Below, piece by piece: positions 45,492 to 54,532 of a DNA stretch of 64,000 bases; position 1 is the stretch's first letter, and every line of letters begins with the position of its first letter. Position numbers and translations under genes: made by a program. The DNA is from Nocardia brasiliensis NBRC 14402 (GTDB lineage: Bacteria; Actinomycetota; Actinomycetes; Mycobacteriales; Mycobacteriaceae): assembly GCF_000308475.2 (NCBI RefSeq), contig NZ_BAFT02000038.1, positions 186,001 through 250,000 on the forward strand. Reading direction: 5' to 3'. Under the pieces are notes generated by a model. The model was not told where the DNA came from. It ran no database searches and worked only from the letters and a program-made list of their open reading frames with translations.

Positions 45492-46532
45492 TCAGAGGGT
45501 TTCGTTGAGCGCCTTGATCGGCATCTTCAACTCGCCCAGCAGATCCAGATCGGCCTCGGCGGGCCGGCCGAGCGTGGTGAGGTAGTTGCCGACGATGACG
45601 GCGTTGATGCCGCCGAGGATGCCCTGCTTGGCGCCGAGGTCGCCGAGGGTGATCTCGCGACCGCCCGCGAAACGAAGGATGGTGCGCGGCAAGGCGAGCC
45701 GGAACGCGGCGACCGCGCGCAGCGCGTCCGCGGCGGGCAGTACCTCGAGATCACCGAACGGGGTGCCGGGGCGCGGGTTGAGGAAGTTCAGCGGGACCTC
45801 GTCCGGTTCCAGCTCGGCCAGGTTAGCCGCGAATTCCGCACGCTGCTCCAGGGTTTCGCCCATGCCGAGGATGCCGCCGCAGCACACCTCCATGCCCGCC
45901 GCGCGCACCATGCGCAGGGTGTCCCAGCGCTCCTCCCAGGTGTGCGTGGTGACCACGTTCGGGAAGTAGGAGCGCGAGGTCTCCAGGTTGTGGTTGTAGC
46001 GGTGCACGCCCATCGCGGCGAGCTGGTCGACCTGTTCCTGGGTGAGCATGCCCAGCGAGCAGGCGACCTGGATGTCGACCTCGTTGCGGATCGCTTCGAC
46101 GCCCGCGGCGACCTGCGCCATCAGGCGCGCGTCCGGGCCGCGCACCGCGGCCACGATGCAGAATTCGGTGGCGCCGGTCTTGGCGGTCTGCTTGGCGGCT
46201 TCGACCAGGCTCGGGATGTCGAGCCAGGCGGCCCGCACCGGCGACTGGAACAGGCCGGACTGGGAGCAGAAATGGCAGTCCTCGGGGCAGCCGCCGGTCT
46301 TGAGACTGATGATGCCCTCGACCTCGACCTCCGGGCCGCACCACTTCATCCGCACGTCGTGGGCCAGGGCGAGCAGCTCCTCGAGCTGATCGTCGCCGAG
46401 GCGCAGCACCTCGAGGGTCTGCTCTTGGGTGAGCCCGACACCGCGCTCGAGCACCTGCGCCCGGGCGACGGACAGGATCGCGGCGGCAGCCGGCGGGGTG
46501 GGCGAATAGGTATCAACGGGGGCCTGGGTCAC
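45492..46532 (-). CDS. bioB: biotin synthase
   Basis: BioB inserts sulfur into dethiobiotin by radical SAM chemistry. The 346-residue protein has the cluster motif [13 protein letters not shown] (Cys82, Cys86, Cys89), [63 protein letters not shown] and [12 protein letters not shown]. The GTG at 46532 follows GAAGGGA and gives the usual length. A BioQ box lies 40 nt upstream (46573-46585), between it and divergent bioQ. Confidence 0.97.
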   Translation of the reverse strand: MTQAPVDTYSPTPPAAAAILSVARAQVLERGVGLTQEQTLEVLRLGDDQLEELLALAHDVRMKWCGPEVEVEGIISLKTGGCPEDCHFCSQSGLFQSPVRAAWLDIPSLVEAAKQTAKTGATEFCIVAAVRGPDARLMAQVAAGVEAIRNEVDIQVACSLGMLTQEQVDQLAAMGVHRYNHNLETSRSYFPNVVTTHTWEERWDTLRMVRAAGMEVCCGGILGMGETLEQRAEFAANLAELEPDEVPLNFLNPRPGTPFGDLEVLPAADALRAVAAFRLALPRTILRFAGGREITLGDLGAKQGILGGINAVIVGNYLTTLGRPAEADLDLLGELKMPIKALNETL

Positions 46533-46572
46533 TGCACGAATCCCTTCGTCCGGCCGAGGTGGCCGTGCAACT

Positions 46573-46585
46573 TGAACGGCGTTCA
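46573..46585. promoter_or_regulatory. BioQ operator between bioB and bioQ
   Basis: TGAAC-ggc-GTTCA, the palindrome known for mycobacterial BioQ. It lies between the divergent bioB and bioQ starts. Confidence 0.85.
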
Positions 46586-46724
46586 GGTTAGGGTAGCGCG
46601 GGCAGTGAGTCAAAACACTGCGGCACCCGAGGCGTGACTCGGACGCGGCGGCACAACCGAGCGTCCCGAGGCGGTAGCGTGCGTGCACAGACAGGTACTG
46701 CCAGGGATAGACGGAGGAAATCGG

Positions 46725-47309
46725 GTGCAGCTGCACAGAGCGGACGTGGTCGACGGCGCCATCGCGATTCTCGACCAGTACGGCCTCGCCGATCTGACCA
46801 TGCGCAGGCTGGCCGGCTCGCTCCAGGTGCAGCCGGGCGCGCTGTACTGGCACTTCCCGAACAAGCAGGCGCTGCTCGGCGCGGTCGCGGACAAGATCCT
46901 CGCGCCGATGGACGATCCGATCGTCGCGACCGAATGGTCCGGCCAGGTCATCGAATTGGCGCACCGGCTGCGCGACTGCCTGCTCGCCTACCGGGACGGC
47001 GCCGAATTGGTCTCGGCCACTTACGCTTCCCGGCTCACCACGAGCAAAGGCCGCGAACGCATGGTGAGCGCCGCCATCCGGGCGGGCATGCCCCGCTCCG
47101 AGGCCGAGCTCAGCTCCTTCACGCTGCTGTACTACGTGCTCGGCCAGACCGTCGACGAACAGTCCAGGATGCAGATGGATTCCGCGGGCGCACTACCCGA
47201 GGACGACACCCCGTTCGACGAGATCCCGGACCCCACGGCGCGTTTCGACTTCGGCCTGCAACTGTTCGTCGCGGGCGTACGGCACCTGCTCGGCACCCGC
47301 GTGCGCTGA
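46725..47309 (+). CDS. bioQ: TetR-family biotin repressor BioQ
   Basis: The GTG at 46725 is preceded by GGAGGAAA. The 194-residue protein has a TetR HTH ([43 protein letters not shown]) and a helical ligand domain ending [17 protein letters not shown]. It is divergent from bioB with a TGAAC-N3-GTTCA box between. The same box precedes bioF and bioA in this window, so it should repress all three and itself. The identification rests on this context and the TetR fold. Confidence 0.88.
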   Translation: MQLHRADVVDGAIAILDQYGLADLTMRRLAGSLQVQPGALYWHFPNKQALLGAVADKILAPMDDPIVATEWSGQVIELAHRLRDCLLAYRDGAELVSATYASRLTTSKGRERMVSAAIRAGMPRSEAELSSFTLLYYVLGQTVDEQSRMQMDSAGALPEDDTPFDEIPDPTARFDFGLQLFVAGVRHLLGTRVR

Positions 47310-47399
47310 TTCCGCAACGCGGCGGTGGTGCGGCCATAGCGGCCGAGCACAAGACAATCCGGCCCGAACACCGTTTGTCTCAGGCTGGTTCGAACTGCC

Positions 47400-48569
47400 T
47401 CAGCGCGGTGCGGCCGAACTGATCGTCGTGCGGACCTGCTGCTGATAGCGCTGGATGAAGGGGACGATCTGCTGCTCGATCACCGTGTTGTATTCCACCG
47501 GACGCTGCATCGGGTTGGCGTGCCCGGTGTTTCGGGCCTGCACCACCGAGAGGGTGCCGTCGACCCCACCGGCCTGCTCGATCAGCACCCGGTGCGAGTA
47601 CTCCACATCGACCACCCGGTCCCGGCTCGCGTCCCGGGGCCGGATGAAAACGACAGCGGGACGGGCTTTTCCGTCCACGGGCGCGGCCAGGGCACGCAGA
47701 TCGCTCGTTGCGCCGCCCGCGACGATCGCGGTGAACTGCGACTCGATCAAACCGTTGCTGGCCGCGTTGCGGGAGAAGATCTTCTCCCGCAACACCTCGT
47801 CGAGCACGTCACGCAACTGGGCGAAGCGGATGCCCGGCGGCGTACCGCCCCCGCCGTGCGAGACGAAACGATCCCGCCGCGCATAGGTTTCCACGGCCAG
47901 GCGCAACAACCTGCTCTCCCGCGCGCCGGGCAGCCAGCGCATCCAGCGCACCATGTCCTCGCCGCGACCGCGGCTCTCCGGGCGGACCGCGTTCAGGTCC
48001 ACCGGCGTGCAGTCCAGGATCACCCCCACCAGCCGGCGATCGCTGTCGAGATGGATGTGCTTGGCCACCTCCAGTGCGATCACCCCGCCCATGCTGTGCC
48101 CGACCAGGACGACGTTCTTCAACCCGGACAGCTCGGCGGCGCGCACGATCAGTTCGGCGATGACCTTGGTGTCGATACCTTCGTTGTCGTAGCGGATCGC
48201 CCACACCATGCCCATCCGGCGCAGCGAGGGCAGGGCCGCGGCGGTCGCGCTGGCGTCCACGTTGCCCAGACCGACCATGTCCACCACCACGGTGTCCCAG
48301 TCGCGCGGGTCGGCCGGTGCCGCGACGGGCAGGATCGCAGGGTCGGTGCGCGCCAGGCGCGCCGCTTCCGGCTGCACATCGAAGGTCAGATATTGCGCAT
48401 AGCAGATGAGTACGGCGACGAGCAGTACGAGCACCCGCACCATGGCCGACTTGGTCCGCCGCAACGACTTCCACTCGTGCCACAGGTTCGTTTCCCGTAG
48501 CCGGGCTCTGCGTCGCGCGTCGTCCCAGTCCGCGACAGTGGACGGGTGCCGATCTTCGAACGGCGACAT
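47400..48569 (-). CDS. membrane-anchored alpha/beta hydrolase
   Basis: The 389-residue protein has an N-terminal cytoplasmic stretch, one TM segment (MVRVLVLLVAVLICYAQYL, residues ~43-61) and an outside hydrolase domain. That domain has VVVDMVGLGNVDASATAA, IRYDNEGIDTKVIAELI, nucleophile elbow NVVLVGHSMGG, LDCTPVDLNAVR, and a final ARNTGHANPMQRP with the catalytic His. Lipase or esterase activity is likely. The ATG lies 7 nt after TACAGT (48577-48582), a leaderless layout. It is divergent from the B12 operon and convergent with bioQ. Confidence 0.82.
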   Translation of the reverse strand: MSPFEDRHPSTVADWDDARRRARLRETNLWHEWKSLRRTKSAMVRVLVLLVAVLICYAQYLTFDVQPEAARLARTDPAILPVAAPADPRDWDTVVVDMVGLGNVDASATAAALPSLRRMGMVWAIRYDNEGIDTKVIAELIVRAAELSGLKNVVLVGHSMGGVIALEVAKHIHLDSDRRLVGVILDCTPVDLNAVRPESRGRGEDMVRWMRWLPGARESRLLRLAVETYARRDRFVSHGGGGTPPGIRFAQLRDVLDEVLREKIFSRNAASNGLIESQFTAIVAGGATSDLRALAAPVDGKARPAVVFIRPRDASRDRVVDVEYSHRVLIEQAGGVDGTLSVVQARNTGHANPMQRPVEYNTVIEQQIVPFIQRYQQQVRTTISSAAPR

Positions 48570-48576
48570 CTTCCCC

Positions 48577-48582
48577 ACTGTA
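48577..48582 (-). promoter_or_regulatory. -10 element, probable leaderless start of the membrane hydrolase gene
   Basis: TACAGT on the minus strand, seven bases before the ATG at 48569, no Shine-Dalgarno. Confidence 0.55.
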
Positions 48583-48663
48583 GGTAACAGAACCGAGCCG
48601 TCGCCATGTCCCACGCGGCCCCGCGCGAGTGTTAACCCGACCGACCGGTAGAGTTCTCCCGTC

Positions 48664-48752
48664 CTACCTGGCAGGTGCGGGAAACCGGTGAGAATCCGGT
48701 ACGGTCGCGCCACTGTGATCGCCACCACGGCGAGAGTCAGACCTCCCCTGCC
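48664..48752 (+). ncRNA. cobalamin riboswitch
   Basis: The conserved core reads GAAACCGGTGAGAATCCGGT, then ACGGTCGCGCCACTGTGAT and GAGTCAGACC. GGCAGG at 48670 can pair with CCTGCC near 48747, closing the aptamer. It precedes the FecCD/BtuC permease gene by about 45 nt. Adenosylcobalamin binding should reduce expression of the uptake operon. Confidence 0.95.
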
Positions 48753-48796
48753 GAGCAACTCTGGAGAGGCCGCGACTTGCCTGTGGAGCAACGCCG

Positions 48797-49828
48797 ATGA
48801 TCCGTGCCCGCACGGCGATCGCGCTACCCGTACTCGGGGCGCTACTCGGCTGCGCCATGCTCGTCGCCACCGGTTTCGGGGCGGAGAACCTGCCGGTCTC
48901 CGCGGTAGTCGAGGTGCTGCGGCACCGGCTCACCGGGCAACCGCCCACCGATTTCGGGCTGGACACCATCGTGTGGCAGCTGCGCGTGCCGCGCACCCTG
49001 CTCGCCGCGATCGTCGGGGCCGGGCTCGCGCTGGCCGGGACCGCGATGCAGACGCTGGTGCGCAATCCGCTCGCCGACCCGTACCTGCTCGGCGTGTCCT
49101 CGGGAGCCGGCGTCGGCGCGGCCGCGGTCATCACCTCGGGGCTGTTCGCCGGGGCGGGCGTGTGGGCGCTCTCCGGCGGCGCGCTGGTCGGTGCGTTCGT
49201 CGCGGCGGCGCTGGTGTTCCTGATCGCGGTGGCCCAGGGCGGGCTCACGCCGCTGCGACTGGTGCTCACCGGCACCGTCCTCGGCTCCGCCTTCGCCGCG
49301 CTGAGCAGCTACCTGATCTTCCGGCGGCCCGATCCGGCCGCCGCCCAATCCGTGCTGTTCTGGTTGCTCGGCAGTCTCGCCGGAGCCGACTGGACGCGAA
49401 TCGCGTTGCCGCTCAGTGTGGTCGCCCTGGCGAGCGTCGTGCTGCTGGCCACCGGCGGCTGGCTGGACGCGCTGACCGTCGGCGCCGATACCGCCGCCTC
49501 GCTGGGTGTTCCGGTGAAGGAACTCCGTATCGGATTGTTCGTATTGCTCGCGGTGCTCGTCGGCGTACTCGTCGCGGTCTCCGGCGGCATCGGCTTCGTC
49601 GGCCTGGTCGTGCCGCACGCCACCCGCCTGCTGGTCGGCCCGCGCCACCGCAGCCTGCTACCCGCGTGTGCGCTCTGCGGTGCCCTGTTCCTCGTCGTCG
49701 CCGACGCCTTCACCCGCATCGTCGTGCGCCCCACCGAAATCCCCGTCGGCGTCCTCACCGGCCTCATCGGCGCCCCCGCCTTCCTCATCCTGATGGGCCG
49801 CCGCCGCTACCGCTTCGGTGAATCATGA
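48797..49828 (+). CDS. cobalamin ABC transporter permease, FecCD/BtuC family
   Basis: The 343-residue protein has about ten helices and FecCD motifs: LRVPRTLLAAIVGAGLALAG, AMQTLVRNPLADPYLLGVSS, FWLLGSLAGADW, SLGVPVKELRIGLF, VSGGIGFVGLVVPHATRLLV and PTEIPVGVLTGLIGAPAFL. This family moves B12, heme and siderophores; the upstream cobalamin riboswitch indicates corrinoid. Its stop overlaps the next ORF (ATGA), and an ATPase and binding lipoprotein follow. Confidence 0.93.
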   Translation: MIRARTAIALPVLGALLGCAMLVATGFGAENLPVSAVVEVLRHRLTGQPPTDFGLDTIVWQLRVPRTLLAAIVGAGLALAGTAMQTLVRNPLADPYLLGVSSGAGVGAAAVITSGLFAGAGVWALSGGALVGAFVAAALVFLIAVAQGGLTPLRLVLTGTVLGSAFAALSSYLIFRRPDPAAAQSVLFWLLGSLAGADWTRIALPLSVVALASVVLLATGGWLDALTVGADTAASLGVPVKELRIGLFVLLAVLVGVLVAVSGGIGFVGLVVPHATRLLVGPRHRSLLPACALCGALFLVVADAFTRIVVRPTEIPVGVLTGLIGAPAFLILMGRRRYRFGES

Positions 49829-50163
49829 ACCGGCGCAACAGTCCCGCCGACGGGAATTCGCTTCGGCCCGCCAGTGCCGCCGAACTGCCGAGCACCGCGC
49901 ACTCGGCCGCGCCTCGCCACGACGGTGCCGTACCGGCGCTGGGCGATCTGATCCGCCGCGAACGACAGCGGGATATGCACCGGCGCAACGGACTCATCGG
50001 TACGGGTTGGCCCCGGTGCCGCGGCGCCCACATCACGCGGGTCATGCGAGCGAACACGGCCGACGCGGAGCGCACGAGCCGAGCGGAGCTGTCGGTCCAC
50101 TGCGCCGGCGCGGCAGATCTGCTGCGCTGCGGCAGCATCGGCGCGAACGGCCGCAGGACATGA
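49825..50163 (+). CDS. hypothetical ORF coupling the B12 permease and ATPase genes
   Basis: This 112-codon frame starts in an ATGA overlap with the permease stop and ends in an ATGA overlap with the ATPase start, which argues for translation. The product is Arg/Ala-rich without domains (MNRRNSPADGNSLRPASAAE). Its start DNA ATGAACCGGCGCAACAG recurs in related form at 49975 and at the ATPase start (ATGAACCGGCGTAGCAG), suggesting local duplication. Coding status is doubtful: other frames are also open here. Confidence 0.35.
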   Translation: MNRRNSPADGNSLRPASAAELPSTAHSAAPRHDGAVPALGDLIRRERQRDMHRRNGLIGTGWPRCRGAHITRVMRANTADAERTSRAELSVHCAGAADLLRCGSIGANGRRT

Positions 50164-51035
50164 ACCGGCGTAGCAGAGCAGCGGAGGCAGCCGACTCGGT
50201 CCGTCGCGACGATATCGGCGCGGACACCGGCGGATTCGCGCAACGAGCCGACCGGGAACAAAGCGGCGTCCTGGTGGCCGAAGGCTTGGCTTGTGCGGCG
50301 GGGCGGCGGACGGTGGTGTCCGACGTGAGTTTCACGGTGCGGGCCGGAGAGACGATCGGGATCGTCGGGCCGAACGGGACCGGGAAGACGACCCTGCTGC
50401 AGGTGCTCGCGGGAGTACGTGAGCCCGTGCGTGGACGGGTACTCGTGGACGGCCTAGTACTGCACGGGTTGTCCGCACGGCGGCGGGCGCGGACCGTGGC
50501 GTCGGTGGCGCAGGACGAGCGACCGCCCGCCGATCTGCGCGCCGGTGAGGTCGTCGCGCTCGGCCGCACCCCGTATCTGCCGCCGTGGGGCGCCGGATCA
50601 CCGCGCGAACAGCAGGTGATCGAACAGGCTTTGGCCACCGTCGATCTGGCCGGGTTCGCCGGCCGTCCGGTGCATCACCTCTCCGGCGGCGAACGCCAGC
50701 GGGTGCTGCTGGCGCGGGCACTGGTGCAGGACACCCCGGTGCTGCTGCTGGACGAACCCACCAACCACCTGGACATCACCCACCGGCTGGAACTGCTAGC
50801 GCTGGCCCGCACCTTGCACCGCACCGTCGTCATGGCGCTGCACGACCTCACCCTGGCCGACCGCTACTGCGACCGGATCCTGGTGTTGCACAACGGCACC
50901 GCACATCCGCTCGCACCACCGGCAACCGCGCTGGCCCCCGACATCGTCGAGGCCGTCTTCGCGGTGCAAGCCCTGCGGGTGCCGCACCCGACGACCGGCC
51001 ACCCGCACCTGCTCATCACCCCGCGCCTGCCATGA
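50160..51035 (+). CDS. cobalamin ABC transporter ATP-binding protein, BtuD-type
   Basis: The 291-residue ATPase begins with a ~37-residue Arg/Ala-rich extension before the fold proper (LVAEGLACAAGRRTVVSDVS). It has Walker A GPNGTGKTTLL, Q-loop ASVAQDERPP, signature LSGGERQRVLLARAL, Walker B LLLDEPTNHLD and the His switch MALHDLTLA. Position after the FecCD permease and under the B12 riboswitch supports corrinoid import. If the extension is an artefact, a later GTG near 50268 would give a standard-length protein. Confidence 0.92.
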   Translation: MNRRSRAAEAADSVRRDDIGADTGGFAQRADREQSGVLVAEGLACAAGRRTVVSDVSFTVRAGETIGIVGPNGTGKTTLLQVLAGVREPVRGRVLVDGLVLHGLSARRRARTVASVAQDERPPADLRAGEVVALGRTPYLPPWGAGSPREQQVIEQALATVDLAGFAGRPVHHLSGGERQRVLLARALVQDTPVLLLDEPTNHLDITHRLELLALARTLHRTVVMALHDLTLADRYCDRILVLHNGTAHPLAPPATALAPDIVEAVFAVQALRVPHPTTGHPHLLITPRLP

Positions 51036-51171
51036 GCGGGGTACGCGGCTCCGATCGGTGGTCGAACAGGGCGGAGACGGCCTATCCAGCCGGCCGGCAA
51101 CGCATCAGGCCTGGTCGCGCGGGATCCGGCGGCTCGACTGTGCTTTCGAAATATCAACGAGAGGTGGATGG

Positions 51172-52197
51172 ATGAGACACGGGTTGCGGGTGCTGATGGC
51201 GGTGGCCTTGGCCGCCGCGGTGGCCGGATGCAGTGCCGAGAAGTCGGCAGGCGGGGATCTGACCGTGCGGAATTGCGATGTGGACGTGCGCTTTCCGACG
51301 CCTGCCCAGCGGTTGTTCGTCAACGACGGCAACCTGATCTCGATGGTGCTGGCGCTGGGCGCGCAAGATCAGACGGTCGCGGTGTCGAGTGTGCAGCGCG
51401 ATGCCGATACGCTGCGCAGGCACTACGGTCCGGTCGTCGATCAGCTGAAATCCGTTGCGCCGGAGTATCCGTCCAGGGAAACGGTGCTGGCGCAGGGCCC
51501 CGACGTGATGGTGGCCGGCTGGAGCTACGGGTACGACGAAGCGAAGAACCTCACCCCGGATTCGTTGCAGAAGGCCGGTATCGCGGCCTACACGCTCACC
51601 GAGAGCTGCCGCCAGCGCAACGGCGAGAAGCCGCGCGGCATCGTCGAGCCGTGGACGGCGCTGCGCACCGATCTCACCAACCTCGGTGCGATCACCGGAC
51701 GCACCGAGCGCGCCGCCGAGGTCACCGCGGACCTGGACCAGCGCCTCGCCGCGTTGAATACCGCACCGCAGGCCGAGCGCAAACCGACCATCTTCCTGTT
51801 CGACAGCGCCACCGACTCACTCATGTCGAGCGGCAGTTTCGGTGCGCCCCAAGCGATCCTGGACGCCGCGGGCGGACGCAACGCACTCAGCGACGTGCCC
51901 GACACCTGGACACGGGTGTCCTGGGAACGGCTCGCCGCCGCCGACCCCGACGCCATCATGTTCGTCGACTATCCGCCGCAGACCTTCGCGCAGAAACTGG
52001 ACGCGCTGCGCAGCAAGCCCGGGATCAATCAGCTCCGCGCCGTCACCGAGGGCCGCTTCCTCAATCTCCCCTACGCCATGTGGACCAGCGGGCCGCTCAA
52101 CATCGACGCCGCCGAACAGATCCGCAAGCAACTCGAGCGCTGGAACCTGGTCCCCGTTTCCACCATCGAACCCCGCGCCGACGACGCCCTCCGCTGA
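51172..52197 (+). CDS. cobalamin-binding lipoprotein, FecB/BtuF-type
   Basis: GAGGTGG lies just before the ATG at 51172. The signal MRHGLRVLMAVALAAAVAGC contains a lipobox ending at Cys20. The 341-residue protein has the class III binding-protein layout: RLFVNDGNLISMVLALGAQD, VLAQGPDVMVAGWSYGYDE, a long backbone helix near TALRTDLTNLGAITGRTERA, and DAIMFVDYPPQ. It would capture corrinoid outside the membrane for the permease and ATPase encoded upstream. A long hairpin (52228-52297) separates it from convergent bioD. Confidence 0.9.
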   Translation: MRHGLRVLMAVALAAAVAGCSAEKSAGGDLTVRNCDVDVRFPTPAQRLFVNDGNLISMVLALGAQDQTVAVSSVQRDADTLRRHYGPVVDQLKSVAPEYPSRETVLAQGPDVMVAGWSYGYDEAKNLTPDSLQKAGIAAYTLTESCRQRNGEKPRGIVEPWTALRTDLTNLGAITGRTERAAEVTADLDQRLAALNTAPQAERKPTIFLFDSATDSLMSSGSFGAPQAILDAAGGRNALSDVPDTWTRVSWERLAAADPDAIMFVDYPPQTFAQKLDALRSKPGINQLRAVTEGRFLNLPYAMWTSGPLNIDAAEQIRKQLERWNLVPVSTIEPRADDALR

Positions 52198-52227
52198 GCA
52201 CCTGCCCCCGCACCCCTGCTGAATCAT

Positions 52228-52297
52228 CGCACCCGTTCTGGGTCTTCGCACCCGCTGTGGCACGGCACAGCGGGTGCGTGAGCGCAGAAGGGGTGCG
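52228..52297. repeat. long hairpin A, between convergent btuF-like gene and bioD
   Basis: About 31-bp imperfect arms pair through CGCACCC.TTCTG/CAGAAGGGGTGCG and CGCACCCGCTGT/ACAGCGGGTGCG around an 8-nt loop. It probably terminates both genes. Related to hairpins B and C on the other side of bioD. Confidence 0.8.
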
Positions 52298-52302
52298 CGA
52301 GT

Positions 52303-52983
52303 TCAGGCGAACGGCGACCAGGACGGGTCGAACCAGGACGGGGCCGCGCTGGTGAAGCTCACGCGCGGCCAGGAGCCTGCGCCCGCGGGGATCGAGCCGA
52401 CCAGGTCCACGCCGGTGAGGCGCGGCAGGTCGACCCGGTTGCACTGCATGGCGAGGTCGGGTTCGGCGGGCCAGGAACCGATCACGACGCCCGCGCAACG
52501 CACGCCCGCGGCTTGCATTGCGCGAGTGGTCAATTCGGTGTGGTTGAGGGTGCCGAGCCCGGCCGCGGACACCACCAGCACCGGAGCGGCGAGCTTTTCG
52601 GCCAGGTCGAGCAGGGTGAAATCACCGAGCCGCACGAGCAGCCCGCCCGCACCCTCCACCAGTACCAGGTCCGCGTCACCGAGTTCGGCTATGCCCGCGA
52701 CGGTTTCGGCCAGCGTCAGCTCCGGCAGTCCGGCTCGCCGGGCCGCGGTATCCGGCGCCAGCGGATCGGGATATCGCGCGAATTCGGCGGTCCGCGTGAC
52801 ACCGCTGAGCCGCTCGATGGCCGCCAGATCACCGGGTTCGCCCGTTGCCACCCCGGTTTGCCCCGGCTTACACACCGCCACCGACCTCCCTTGCGCCAGC
52901 GCCACCGCCGCAACCGCCGCCGTCACCACCGTCTTGCCCACATCAGTAGACGTCCCGGTGATCAACAGAACACCCACACCCAC
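52303..52983 (-). CDS. bioD: dethiobiotin synthetase
   Basis: BioD closes the ureido ring of dethiobiotin using ATP and CO2. The 226-residue protein has the P-loop [73 protein letters not shown] and [18 protein letters not shown]. It lies 354 nt after bioF on the same strand, separated by two hairpins, so it may have its own promoter or be read through. Confidence 0.95.
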   Translation of the reverse strand: MGVGVLLITGTSTDVGKTVVTAAVAAVALAQGRSVAVCKPGQTGVATGEPGDLAAIERLSGVTRTAEFARYPDPLAPDTAARRAGLPELTLAETVAGIAELGDADLVLVEGAGGLLVRLGDFTLLDLAEKLAAPVLVVSAAGLGTLNHTELTTRAMQAAGVRCAGVVIGSWPAEPDLAMQCNRVDLPRLTGVDLVGSIPAGAGSWPRVSFTSAAPSWFDPSWSPFA

Positions 52984-53034
52984 ACCTCACTCTCGAATAG
53001 ACGATCCTGCTCACCCCACGCCCTCCCCGACTCC

Positions 53035-53106
53035 CCGCACCCCCTCCGTGTTCGCGCACCCGCTCCCGCATGCCAAAGCGGGTGCGACAACACAGAAGGG
53101 GTGCGG
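53035..53106. repeat. long hairpin B, between bioD and bioF
   Basis: Arms CCGCACCCCCT..GTGTT / AACACAGAAGGGGTGCGG and CGCACCCGCT/AGCGGGTGCG enclose an 11-13 nt loop. The inner stem and the GAAGGGGTGCG end match hairpin A. Confidence 0.75.
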
Positions 53107-53218
53107 AAAATGCGCCACACCCTGCCTCCGGTACCCGGGCGAGTTCGCCCGCAACCCGTTCCACCCCACGCTTGCTCATGCCCCGCCTGCTGTTCGCCCC
53201 GAGGACTCGCCGCCGCTC

Positions 53219-53290
53219 GCGCACTCCTTCTGTTCTCCCGCACTCGCTTTCGTGGGGCAGAGGGGGTGCAGGAAGACGGAAGGGGTGCGG
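53219..53290. repeat. long hairpin C, between bioD and bioF
   Basis: Arms CGCACTCCTTCTGT / ACGGAAGGGGTGCG plus a weaker inner stem CCCGCACTC/GGGGGTGC. It is a diverged copy of hairpins A and B. The 354-bp gap 52984-53337 holds only B and C. Confidence 0.65.
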
Positions 53291-53337
53291 GAATTGTGTG
53301 CCTGCGCACGCCTGGGGGCTTCGGGCACTGCCCGGGT

Positions 53338-54492
53338 TCAGGTGTGCACCATTTCTGGGGCGCGGGCGTCGGCCAATACTGCGCCGAGAATTGTTGCGAT
53401 GGTGGTGATCTCGGCGGGGGTGAGGTTGGCGCGGGCGGTGAGGCGGAGGCGGGAGGTGCCTTCCGGGACCGAGGGTGGGCGGAAGCAGCCGACGTCGAGG
53501 CCGCGGGCCCGGCAGCGCTGGGCCGCGTCGAAGGCGACCTGGGCCTTGCCGAGTACCACTGAGACGACCGCTGATTCGGGGGTGGGCACCCCCGCGATGC
53601 GGGCGATGTCGGCGGCGCGGTCGAGCACACGGGCAGCCAGGTCCGGTTCGCGGCGCAGTACGCGGAGCGCGGCGTGCGCCGCGCCGACGGCGGCGGGAGC
53701 CAGTCCGGTGTCGAAGATGAAGGTGCGGGCCGCGTCGACGAGGTGGGCGCGGACCCGTTCCGCGGCGAGGACGACTCCGCCTTGCGCGGCAAGGGCTTTC
53801 GACAGCGTCGCGGTGATCACCAGATCCGGCTGACCGGCCAGCCCCAGCTCGTGCACCAGACCGCGTCCACCGGCGCCGCGCACCCCGAGCCCGTGCGCCT
53901 CGTCCACGACCAGCACCGCACCACGCGCCCGGGTGACCCGGTGCAACTCGACCAGCGGCGCGAGGTCACCGTCGGCGCTGAACACCGAGTCGGTGAGCAC
54001 CAGCGCCCGCTCCTCGGTGCGCTCGGCCAGCAGCCGGTCGACGGCGTCGACATCGCGGTGTTCGGCGACCGCCACCCGCGCCCGCGACAGCCGGCACGCG
54101 TCCACCAGTGACGCGTGACTGCCCGCGTCCGAAACCACAAGGGCCCCACGCCCGGCCAGCGCGGTGACCACACCGAGGTTGGCGGCGTAACCGGAGGCGA
54201 ACACGAGTCCCGCTTCGGCGCCGACGAATTCGGCCAAGTCGGCTTCCAGTTCCGCGTGCGCGGCGGTGGTACCGGTGACGAGCCGGGAGCCGGTGGCCCC
54301 GGCGCCCCAGCGTCGCACCGCGTCGATCGCCCCCTCGATCACCTCGGGATGGCGCACCAACCCCAGATAGTCGTTCGAGGCGAGGTCGATCGACGGCGTC
54401 TGCGCCGCCCGCGGCCGCAACTCACGGCGCAACCCCGCGGCCACCCGTGCCGCAGCACGCTCGTCCAACCAGCTCAACGGATCGATAGTCAC
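53338..54492 (-). CDS. bioF: 8-amino-7-oxononanoate synthase
   Basis: BioF condenses pimeloyl thioester with alanine using PLP. The 384-residue protein has LASNDYLGLVRHPEVIEGAI, WGAGATGSRLVTGTTAAHAE, FASGYAANLGVVTAL, VSDAGSHASLVDAC, VLVVDEAHGLGVRG and ITATLSKALAAQGGVVLA (PLP Lys). The GTG at 54492 (VTIDPLSWLDERAAAR) follows GGAG and lies downstream of the BioQ box; a start 10 codons earlier would fall in the box. It follows bioA by 40 nt. Confidence 0.95.
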   Translation of the reverse strand: MTIDPLSWLDERAAARVAAGLRRELRPRAAQTPSIDLASNDYLGLVRHPEVIEGAIDAVRRWGAGATGSRLVTGTTAAHAELEADLAEFVGAEAGLVFASGYAANLGVVTALAGRGALVVSDAGSHASLVDACRLSRARVAVAEHRDVDAVDRLLAERTEERALVLTDSVFSADGDLAPLVELHRVTRARGAVLVVDEAHGLGVRGAGGRGLVHELGLAGQPDLVITATLSKALAAQGGVVLAAERVRAHLVDAARTFIFDTGLAPAAVGAAHAALRVLRREPDLAARVLDRAADIARIAGVPTPESAVVSVVLGKAQVAFDAAQRCRARGLDVGCFRPPSVPEGTSRLRLTARANLTPAEITTIATILGAVLADARAPEMVHT

Positions 54493-54508
54493 AGCTCCGC
54501 AGCATACT

Positions 54509-54521
54509 TGAACACCGTTCA
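54509..54521. promoter_or_regulatory. BioQ operator upstream of bioF
   Basis: TGAAC-acc-GTTCA within the longer CTTGAACACCGTTCAAG, between bioA and bioF. Its presence implies a separate bioF promoter inside the cluster. Confidence 0.85.
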
Positions 54522-54532
54522 AGTCGCACCCT

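Noticed and set aside
49818..50160. In-frame N-terminal extension of the B12 ATPase back to the permease gene
   Set aside because: The extension is Arg/His-rich shadow sequence overlapping the permease stop; the ATGA start at 50160 is better supported.
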